Shown piece by piece: positions 1-5,515 of a stretch of 7,789 nt of DNA; position 1 is the stretch's first letter; each line of letters opens with the position of its first letter. The notes under the pieces are model-generated. The model ran no database searches. It had not been told where the DNA came from and was given only the letters and a program-made list of their open reading frames with translations. Made by a program: the position numbers and the translations under genes. The stretch lies in assembly GCA_007127495.1 (NCBI GenBank), contig SKZG01000065.1, positions 1 to 7,789 on the forward strand, written 5' to 3'. Source of the DNA: Planctomycetales bacterium. GTDB taxonomy: Bacteria; Planctomycetota; Planctomycetia; Pirellulales; Thermoguttaceae.

Positions 1-278
1 CGAGGGGCCGGCGAATGTGCGGCGACACCGTCCTGAAGTGCCTCGGCCGTTGCCAGCTCCGCCGTGGCCAGCAGGGCTTCCATTGCCGCCGGATCGCGAG
101 GCAGCGCCAAAGTTTCGCTGAAGACGGCGCGATTGGCATCCTCCGCAACCGCCAGCGTTTCTGTGGTCGCCACACCGGTTTCCGCGACGGCTTCTCCTGC
201 GGGATCGGCATGCGCCGGTTCGGAACCCTGCAGCTTCGACGATTCGATTCGCTTCAGCGCATTCAGCATATTGCCCAT
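1..278 (-). CDS. N-terminal fragment of an unidentified protein, possibly polysaccharide/secretion-associated (cut by left edge)
   Basis: This minus-strand frame is open from about 278 to the left edge, so only the first ~92 codons are visible. I chose the ATG at 276-278 because GGAG lies 9 nt upstream. An in-frame ATG at 291-293 has no visible ribosome-binding site and would add five residues (MEPDP). The protein opens MGNMLNALKRIESSK, a short amphipathic helix, followed by an Ala/Glu/Thr-rich, probably disordered stretch with no catalytic motif. Openings of the 'xxLxALKRIE' type occur in GspB-like partners of ExeA ATPases and in bacterial tyrosine autokinases or chain-length proteins of exopolysaccharide loci. 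Its position 53 nt after an ExeA-like ATPase gene, on the same strand, fits such a partner and suggests co-transcription. Family assignment is an inference, because the diagnostic domains would lie outside the window. Confidence 0.6.
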   Translation of the reverse strand, partial: MGNMLNALKRIESSKLQGSEPAHADPAGEAVAETGVATTETLAVAEDANRAVFSETLALPRDPAAMEALLATAELATAEALQDGVAAHSPAP

Positions 279-331
279 CGGATCCGGCTCCATTCGTACC
301 GGGTGATTGTCAACGGTTGCCAGGGCGGGCC

Positions 332-1789
332 TCAGCCTTGCCGCAACGTTGCAAATAATCTTGTGTATTTTCGGCGCGGCGCCCCGGCCGCTGAAGAACT
401 CGAGGCCGCTCGCTCCGGTTCCCACTCCGAGTCGGCATGGTACGACGTGTCTTGGGCGACCACCGATAGCACCTCGGCGTGAGCGGTTTGAGCGTCGGGC
501 TCCGCTGCAATATCGGCCGTCGGCGAAGGATCCTCAGATTCCTGCGGCTCCTGCTCGACAGCCGGCTCTGGACATTCGATAGCCGGCTCCGAGCACTCGA
601 CGGCCGGCTCCGGGAAATTGGCTCGACCGAGCGTTTCCGGCCAGTCGTCGATGACCTCTTCCTCAGCGAACTCCTCGCCGAAGGGGTCATGCGATGTATC
701 GAAACGCAACTCAACCTCGGGCCCGATGGACCCCGCCGGTTGGAACTCATCGCCGTCTGAATCGACTTGGTCGAGCATCTGTTCAATCCGGCCGACCTGT
801 TGCTCAATTTGTGGATCGATCGCGGTGTGGTCATCGGACGCGGTTGAGATTCGCAGAACCGGTATCGTGTCGGGCGTGTCTTGGGAGTCGTCATCGGCCG
901 CATCATCGTCATCAATCCGACCGAACTCGATGACACTTCCGGAATTGGCAACCTGGGACGATTCGCCGTTCCAAGGCGTGGGCAACTGCTGGAGGTCAGC
1001 CCACGCCTCCTCAACGTGCTGCTCTTGAATCAATCGCTGTCCGGCCGCGCAGGCCAGCAACAGGGCGTGATCGCACACTTGGTTGATCAGTCGTGGAACG
1101 CCGTCGGTTGCTTGGTACACGGCCTGGCACGCGGCTTCCGCGAACAGGGATTTGCCCCGGCCGCCCGAGCCGTCGATTTGCGCCCAAATGTATTCCCTCG
1201 TCTCGGCGGCATTGAACGCCTCGAGATAACACCGCGCGGCGACCCGCTGGTTGAAGGAATCGAGCTTCGGACTAGCAAAGCGCTCTTCCAGGAGGCAGCC
1301 GCCAAATAGGACGACGCGTACCCAGGGCTTGTTCTCGTGCGACAAATTGGTGGTCATGCGCACTTCGTCCAGCAGGCGTAGCGGAAGCGTGTGCGCTTCA
1401 TCGACGAGCAGCAGCACGCCGCCGGGGCATTCGTCGCTCAGTGTGATGTAGTCAGCCAAAGCCAGTCGGGCCTCTCCTTCATCCAGTCCGCGGTACGGCT
1501 GCCCCAATTCGTACAGCATTGCCTGAAGCAGCGCCCGGCGCGAACCAAGACGTCCACTGGTCAGAAGCACGACGCGGAACTGTTCGCCTAGCTCCTGGGC
1601 CGTCACATGGCACAACATAGTTTTTCCGGTGCCGGCACCCCCGATGACCAGCACCGGCCCTTCCGCCCGACGGATACACCTCACCAGGGTGGTCCGGGAT
1701 GCTTCAATGGCCGTTCCGGGAAAATAGTGGTCCGCGGAAGGGATCGACGGGAATGGTCGCTTTCGCAACTCAAAGAAGGGTTCGTACAT
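332..1789 (-). CDS. ExeA/GspA-like AAA ATPase (PEP-CTERM-locus ATPase type) with long acidic C-terminal extension
   Basis: This is a 485-residue protein. Residues 1-25 (MYEPFFELRKRPF...) are the usual opening of ExeA/GspA-type and PEP-CTERM-locus ATPases, which supports the ATG at 1787-1789 even though its ribosome-binding site is weak. Walker A is GGAGTGKT (50-57) and Walker B is LLLVDEAH (126-133). An arginine-containing QR segment lies at 181-182, and a sensor-2-like GVPRLINQ at 230-237. Family members bind and hydrolyse ATP at the inner membrane and serve type II secretion assembly or exopolysaccharide export; the substrate here is unknown. The AAA core ends near residue 270. The remaining ~215 residues are an addition of low complexity and very acidic (a D-rich run near 293-301), with a short EPA(V/I)E repeat at 394-413 and a basic end PRRKYTRLFATLRQG. 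There is no signal peptide or membrane segment, so a peripheral cytoplasmic protein is likely. The adjacent downstream gene may be its partner. Confidence 0.88.
   Translation of the reverse strand: MYEPFFELRKRPFPSIPSADHYFPGTAIEASRTTLVRCIRRAEGPVLVIGGAGTGKTMLCHVTAQELGEQFRVVLLTSGRLGSRRALLQAMLYELGQPYRGLDEGEARLALADYITLSDECPGGVLLLVDEAHTLPLRLLDEVRMTTNLSHENKPWVRVVLFGGCLLEERFASPKLDSFNQRVAARCYLEAFNAAETREYIWAQIDGSGGRGKSLFAEAACQAVYQATDGVPRLINQVCDHALLLACAAGQRLIQEQHVEEAWADLQQLPTPWNGESSQVANSGSVIEFGRIDDDDAADDDSQDTPDTIPVLRISTASDDHTAIDPQIEQQVGRIEQMLDQVDSDGDEFQPAGSIGPEVELRFDTSHDPFGEEFAEEEVIDDWPETLGRANFPEPAVECSEPAIECPEPAVEQEPQESEDPSPTADIAAEPDAQTAHAEVLSVVAQDTSYHADSEWEPERAASSSSAAGAPRRKYTRLFATLRQG
554..610 (-). repeat. 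21-nt tandem repeat in the ExeA-like gene (EPA[V/I]EC heptads)
   Basis: About 2.7 imperfect copies of a 21-nt unit encode residues 394-412 of the ATPase: EPAVECS, EPAIECP, EPAVEQ. The copies keep the reading frame and differ mostly by single bases, as expected for slippage-driven expansion in a disordered tail. No function can be assigned. Confidence 0.7.
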
Positions 1790-1955
1790 AGCCTATGCTG
1801 TCTGGATTTCCGAGGCGGCGTATCCTGCAATTTCCGCCTGATCGCGCAAAAGCCTCCAACGCTTGGCCAATTGGACTATGGAGGCAATGGTCCGTAATGT
1901 TGAAATCGGCATAACCAGCGTAAATGCTGAAACCGGAATCGTAACCGTTCACAGG

Positions 1956-1966
1956 GGGACTGTCCC
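1956..1966. repeat. Short REP-like palindrome GGGACTGTCCC
   Basis: This is a perfect 5-bp inverted repeat around a central base, embedded in ACAGGGGGACTGTCCCATTT. Similar GGGGACTGTCCCC cores are familiar as dispersed extragenic palindromes in several GC-rich bacterial genomes, some associated with REP-associated (IS200-like) transposases. That link comes from memory. Copy number cannot be judged from this window. Confidence 0.4.
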
Positions 1967-2017
1967 ATTTGTTGTCGCGAAGAGCGTATCCCCCGTGGAG
2001 AACGCCTTTTCCCCGCG

Positions 2018-2043
2018 AAAAAGGGCTCGCCCCCGACCAGCCC
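2018..2043 (-). terminator. Candidate intrinsic terminator downstream of the hydrolase gene
   Basis: Read on the minus strand, GGGCT (2043-2039) pairs with AGCCC (2027-2023) across an 11-nt G-rich loop, and five T residues (2022-2018) follow directly. It sits about 68 nt beyond the hydrolase stop codon in the transcription direction. The stem is short (5 bp) and the T run modest, so strength is uncertain. It would separate the hydrolase unit from the ExeA-like unit. Confidence 0.45.
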
Positions 2044-2111
2044 GTCAACGGCGACGGCCGACCCTTCCACCGCGGTGTGATCCAAGCCGTCGCGAATGGC
2101 TGCCGGAACGT

Positions 2112-4211
2112 TCAGCGGACCCGCACGCGGCGGCCGCCGCGGCGTTCTCCTCCGGCGGCGCGGACGGCCCCGGCCGCTTGCGCCGCGGCCGCGGCAGTAT
2201 CGGCCGGACCGCGCAACTCGGCAAGGTGCTCCAGGAGGATGCGGCGCACTTCCAGCACCGCCGCCGGGTGGGAATGCATGGTCGAGTGATCAGCGCTGAC
2301 CACCAATTCCGACACGGTGTCGTCCACCCGCGCACTATCGATGTGTACCACGCCATCTCCCGTGCCGGCGATGCGGCTGACGAACGAATTCGTCGGAAGG
2401 CGACCGACGATGTTGTGGTACGTCACCCAAGGGGCTCGCGGGGCCGTCAGCATGACGTCGAACACGGGATTGCGCGGCGAGAGCGAGTCGATGCTCGTTT
2501 CAATCTTCAGCAGGGTCCCGTCGGTGAAACGGCCTGGATTATCCCGGAACAGTTTCTGATACGGTTGCACCAGCATCGCCGGTAGCTGGATCAGTTTCGA
2601 CATGAGCCACTGGGTGGTCTGATTGGAGAAGTCGCTGCCGCGGTGCGGCGTGCCAATGGTTATGACGCGGCGGACCGACGGGGTGGGGGTGAAAAGAAAG
2701 GCTTCCGCCAGCCTTTGCCGTACTTCCTCCTCGGCCTCGATCGACTCGATAGGTACCTTGGCGACAAGCTCCCAAAAATCATCGCGGCTGTGAAGCGTTT
2801 GCAGCCGCGACACCAGCCCGCCCATGCTGTGACCCACTAGGACCGTCTGGTCCAGGGCCGGCTCCTGCCGGTACGGATCGAGCGTACGGCGGGCCTCGGC
2901 CAGATCGGCCCGGAACTGCGCGGCGCTGATCCAAAACGGTTGCCCGGTCGGGTACAGGTAGAACCAAATCTGGTAATGGTCGCGAATTTGCGGCGAGCTG
3001 CGCAGGTCGTTGAACATTTCCATCCAGGTCATGGGACTGGACCAAAGGCCGTGGACCATCACGACGGGAATCTTGCCGGGCTCGTATGGCTCGAGCATAT
3101 ACAGGCCCATGATCGGGTCGGGGCGGTCGGGACGCATCTTGAGCAGTTCGTCGGGCCGCAGCAGCCCGACCGTGGCCAGCGACTGAAGCTCCGGCTTGGA
3201 AAGAAAATATGCCAGGGGCGTGGTGAAATCGGTTTCGAGCGCCACCCGCCGACCGCCCACCGTGGTGTCCGTCGTCACCAGCGGATCGTAGAACTCCAAA
3301 ACGCCCTGGCGGTTGTGAGCACTCTGCCCAGTGATTGGGTTGCGGTTGGATGGCAAGGGCCGGAAGAACGCCGTAACCGGAAAGCTCAGGTCATCGGGGT
3401 AGTGCTTGGCGACTGCCGGCTCGCCTTCGTAGCCTCGCCGCACGGCAATCATGGGCACGCCGAGGCCGTGCGTCCGATGGTGGTTCTTCAGCCCGCGAAT
3501 CTCGTAGTCGGAAACAAACTCGAAGCGGTCAAGGTCGCGTGCCTGCCAACGCGTGCCGCGCAGCACGATGGAGACGTCGCAATCGCCGCCGGCCATTTGG
3601 AGCGTGTTGCTCGTGCCGACAATCAACTCGCCCCGGCGATTGCTCATTCGCAGCACGGCCTCCAACGCCCCGTTGTACAATTCACATGCCGCCCGAAACT
3701 GTGGATCGTAAGCGTTGCGTGTGGTCTGGAATCGCGGGTCGAAGAGGTACTCGTATGCCTTCATCATGGAGGCCCCGTATAGGTCCATCGCGATCTTCTC
3801 ATCGTGGGCTTCGGCTTGTTTGCCGGCCAGAAACGCCAACTCGGCGAAGGCGTACACCTTGTCGGCCGTAGGCTCCTGATCAAGGATCGCCTGGAGCCTT
3901 TCCAGGAGCGGGCGAGGATCGCCCTTGGCGGCATCGGTGAGATTGTAAACCCGAAGCAGTTGTTTCGTGCGGGCGCTTGGCTGCGGTGGAGAGTGTCCGG
4001 TCAGCTTCAGCCGTTCGGTGAGCGGCGTGTGGGGTACGGGGCGCAGCGTGACGCCGGTCGACGTACAACCGCTTGCCAGCACCGGCAGCACCGCCAGCAC
4101 GAGCAGCCAAAGCGGCAGCACCCCCGCCCCCGCCGGTCGGCATCGAGGCGTTGCAAGCCGGGCTTGCCCGGTGGGCAAACCGCTTCGTGATGTCGGCCGG
4201 TGACGCATCAT
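2112..4211 (-). CDS. Secreted lipoprotein alpha/beta hydrolase (lipase/esterase-like)
   Basis: With the ATG at 4209-4211 the product is 699 residues. A hydrophobic segment (residues ~31-47) ends in lipobox LASGC with Cys49, so export and lipid anchoring are expected. Residues ~60-370 are partly helical with no named domain seen. The alpha/beta-hydrolase core follows: oxyanion-type VVMVHGLW (383-390), nucleophile elbow GHSMGG with Ser462 (460-465), GTPHRGSDF (520-528), a candidate acid in GDGVVHID (Asp619) and a candidate His642 in ADHSTMHSHP. It should cleave carboxylic esters, but the substrate is unknown. The last ~30 residues form an odd Ala/Gly/Arg-rich tail. The start is uncertain: in-frame options are GTG 4328, ATG 4271, ATG 4211, ATG 4208 and GTG 4121, and none has a clear Shine-Dalgarno site. 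I chose 4211 because it gives a basic n-region before the hydrophobic segment. It lies downstream of the ketoacyl synthase gene on the same strand. Confidence 0.88.
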   Translation of the reverse strand: MMRHRPTSRSGLPTGQARLATPRCRPAGAGVLPLWLLVLAVLPVLASGCTSTGVTLRPVPHTPLTERLKLTGHSPPQPSARTKQLLRVYNLTDAAKGDPRPLLERLQAILDQEPTADKVYAFAELAFLAGKQAEAHDEKIAMDLYGASMMKAYEYLFDPRFQTTRNAYDPQFRAACELYNGALEAVLRMSNRRGELIVGTSNTLQMAGGDCDVSIVLRGTRWQARDLDRFEFVSDYEIRGLKNHHRTHGLGVPMIAVRRGYEGEPAVAKHYPDDLSFPVTAFFRPLPSNRNPITGQSAHNRQGVLEFYDPLVTTDTTVGGRRVALETDFTTPLAYFLSKPELQSLATVGLLRPDELLKMRPDRPDPIMGLYMLEPYEPGKIPVVMVHGLWSSPMTWMEMFNDLRSSPQIRDHYQIWFYLYPTGQPFWISAAQFRADLAEARRTLDPYRQEPALDQTVLVGHSMGGLVSRLQTLHSRDDFWELVAKVPIESIEAEEEVRQRLAEAFLFTPTPSVRRVITIGTPHRGSDFSNQTTQWLMSKLIQLPAMLVQPYQKLFRDNPGRFTDGTLLKIETSIDSLSPRNPVFDVMLTAPRAPWVTYHNIVGRLPTNSFVSRIAGTGDGVVHIDSARVDDTVSELVVSADHSTMHSHPAAVLEVRRILLEHLAELRGPADTAAAAAQAAGAVRAAGGERRGGRRVRVR
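4158..4171. repeat. GC-rich palindrome CCGGGC-TT-GCCCGG in the hydrolase leader
   Basis: This is a perfect 6-bp inverted repeat with a 2-nt centre. It overlaps two other possible hairpins: GCAAG/CTTGC (4153-4157 with 4163-4167) and GCCC/GGGC (4166-4169 with 4173-4176). If the hydrolase starts at 4211, the palindrome encodes part of the basic leader (LPTGQARLA). The motif looks like a dispersed palindromic element rather than signal-peptide sequence, which adds to the doubt about the start codon. Confidence 0.5.
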
Positions 4212-4272
4212 CCGTGACGAGGAACCGCAGTGGTAAAAGGCGCAAGCAGGGGAAGCTAGCAGGCGCGCCATC

Positions 4273-4300
4273 TTCGAGTCTGGAGCATCCCACACTCGAA
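4273..4300. repeat. 28-nt imperfect inverted repeat between ketoacyl synthase and hydrolase
   Basis: TTCGAGT (4273-4279) pairs with ACTCGAA (4294-4300). After one C/C mismatch, TGG (4281-4283) pairs with CCA (4290-4292), leaving a 6-nt loop. This gives 10 base pairs with one symmetric mismatch. No T run follows on the minus strand, so it is not a standard intrinsic terminator. It could be an operator, an mRNA-stabilising hairpin or chance. Confidence 0.5.
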
Positions 4301-4348
4301 AGCGGACCTTACGCAGAAGGACGGCCACAGGTCAATGGCGATTTCGCT

Positions 4349-5356
4349 TTACCGGTCGCCAAAGGTTTCGGTCCATAGGCACCCTCCCCACGATAAGCCC
4401 ACGCCAAAGCCGATTTGCAACGTCTGCATGCCGGGTCGCAGGCCGCCGCTGTTACGCAGATCGCGAATCAGCACGGGGATGGTGGAAGAAACCGTGTTCC
4501 CATAGGCCTCCAGCGCCTCGGGCATTTGCTCGGCCGTCACGTCGAGTTTGGCACGCAGGTGCTCGATCATGTACGTGGTGGCCTGATGCACCAGGTACAG
4601 CTCGATGGCCTCGCGCTCCAACTGCGCGGTTTCCAGCAGTTCTTTGATCAGCGGCGGAACGACGTCGAGGGTGAACTTCACAAGCGCCGGACCGTCCATG
4701 AACAGGACGCTAGGCCAACGCTTTCGCCGGCTGGGTTGCAAGGCCTCGGCGGGCGGGCGGATGCTGCCCTCGGTGAGCATCAGCGCGCCGGCGCCGCGAC
4801 CGTCGGTCCCGAAAACAAACGGGCCGAGGGAAGGTTCGTCGGCCGCCTCGACCAGGGTCGCGGCAGCGCCGTCGCCAAAGATCGGCCGTAGCGAGCGGTC
4901 GGCAGGGTCGATATACCTCGAATAGGTCTCGGCGGTTATGAAGAGGATGCGTTTCGCCGACCCGCTGCGAATCAGTCCATCGGCCAGCGCCAAGCCGTAC
5001 ACGTAACCCGAACAACCCAAATTGAAGTCCAGGGCTCCAACCGAAGTGGGCAGGCGAAGCCGATCTTGCATGAGGCACGCCGTGGTGGGCAGGGGCATGT
5101 CGGGAGTTTGCGTGCATAGCATCAAAAAGTCGATCGAACGGCGGTCGACGCCGTATTCGTCGAACAGTTTTTCCGCAGCCGCCACCCCCAGGTCGGAAGC
5201 GCATTCACCCTCTGCGGCAATATGCCGCTTGTGAACGCCCGTCTTCTTTCCAATCAACGCCATGTCCCAGCGCGGATTGAGCCGCGCCAAAAGATCGTTG
5301 TCTTCGAACAATTCGGGAACGTGGATGGTAATGGGGCCAATGGAGCCGAATTTCAT
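4349..5356 (-). CDS. 3-oxoacyl-ACP synthase III-like (FabH-like) thiolase-fold enzyme
   Basis: This 335-residue protein is close to the usual FabH length. It carries the complete ketoacyl-synthase-III triad: Cys115 in DFNLGCSGYVYG, His257 in LVHQATT and Asn287 in EAYGNTVSS. It also has the GDGAAATLVE segment (161-170) and a C-terminal glycine-rich GFGVGLSWGG (316-325). Family members condense an acyl thioester with malonyl-ACP in the cytoplasm, either to start fatty-acid synthesis or to make special acyl groups. The VHQAT motif, where FabH usually has PHQAN, and the absence of fab neighbours suggest a specialised KAS-III paralogue rather than the housekeeping enzyme; that is inference. I chose the ATG at 5354-5356 because GGAAAG lies just upstream and the sequence MKFGSIGPITIHVPE begins the family-like fold. 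The frame stays open to 5491, but that extra stretch is the promoter region. Confidence 0.92.
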   Translation of the reverse strand: MKFGSIGPITIHVPELFEDNDLLARLNPRWDMALIGKKTGVHKRHIAAEGECASDLGVAAAEKLFDEYGVDRRSIDFLMLCTQTPDMPLPTTACLMQDRLRLPTSVGALDFNLGCSGYVYGLALADGLIRSGSAKRILFITAETYSRYIDPADRSLRPIFGDGAAATLVEAADEPSLGPFVFGTDGRGAGALMLTEGSIRPPAEALQPSRRKRWPSVLFMDGPALVKFTLDVVPPLIKELLETAQLEREAIELYLVHQATTYMIEHLRAKLDVTAEQMPEALEAYGNTVSSTIPVLIRDLRNSGGLRPGMQTLQIGFGVGLSWGGCLWTETFGDR

Positions 5357-5406
5357 AGCGTGCTTTCCAACTAGTGTCCTCCAGCGCATCCGGAAACGAC
5401 CCTGGA

Positions 5407-5436
5407 AAGATAGCAAAGGGAGGATAGGGAGGTCAA
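5407..5436 (-). promoter_or_regulatory. Candidate sigma70-type promoter for the ketoacyl synthase gene
   Basis: On the minus strand, TTGACC (5436-5431; 5 of 6 to consensus) and TATCTT (5412-5407; 4 of 6) are 18 nt apart. Transcription would begin about 45 nt before the ATG at 5356. The spacer holds a direct repeat, read on the plus strand as GGGAGG-ATA-GGGAGG (5418-5432), which overlaps the -35 edge and could be a regulator site. This supports a transcription unit separate from the ABC operon. Confidence 0.4.
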
Positions 5437-5471
5437 TCCCACTTCCAGATAAACAAAGGGTACGCCATAAG

Positions 5472-5489
5472 GACCGCCGGATGGCGGCC
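5472..5489 (-). terminator. Weak hairpin after the ABC operon
   Basis: On the minus strand, CCGCC and GGCGG pair around a 4-nt loop, extended by a G-T and a G-C pair, about 27 nt after the stop of the binding-protein gene. No T run follows, so it could act as an mRNA 3'-end stabiliser or a weak terminator only. Confidence 0.28.
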
Positions 5490-5515
5490 ACCTCCCGTGA
5501 AAGCTAATAGCGGGG

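Larger units (their letters stand above)
1790..2111. other. 322-nt intergenic region between hydrolase and ExeA-like gene
   Basis: No convincing gene lies here. The stretch is less GC-rich than its flanks, especially at 1890-1980. It holds a candidate terminator for the upstream hydrolase gene (2018-2043) and a small palindrome GGGACTGTCCC (1956-1966) next to GTAACCGTTCAC (1941-1952). The run GGGGGA at 1954-1959 can also pair with TCCCCC at 1989-1994, giving a competing fold. The promoter of the ExeA-like gene should lie in 1790-1950, but I see no strong -35/-10 or -24/-12 pair. A 92-codon minus-strand frame (1770-2048) spans part of the region but lacks a ribosome-binding site and recognisable motifs. 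Confidence 0.6.

Noticed and set aside
1770..2048. Minus-strand open frame (92 codons) in the gap before the ExeA-like gene
   Set aside because: No ribosome-binding site or known motif. It overlaps the ATPase start and the candidate terminator and REP-like palindrome, so it is better read as non-coding.
1863..2585. Plus-strand open frame (240 codons) spanning the intergenic gap and hydrolase 3' end
   Set aside because: Very arginine-rich translation with no motifs, mostly antisense to the hydrolase gene.
2940..3782. Plus-strand open frame (280 codons) opposite the hydrolase gene
   Set aside because: Antisense to a well-supported hydrolase. It is His/Arg/Gln-rich with no motif and no ribosome-binding site.
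5357..5491. N-terminal extension of the ketoacyl synthase up to 5491
   Set aside because: It would translate the promoter-like region and add 45 residues lacking family similarity. The ATG at 5356 has a good ribosome site and gives normal length.
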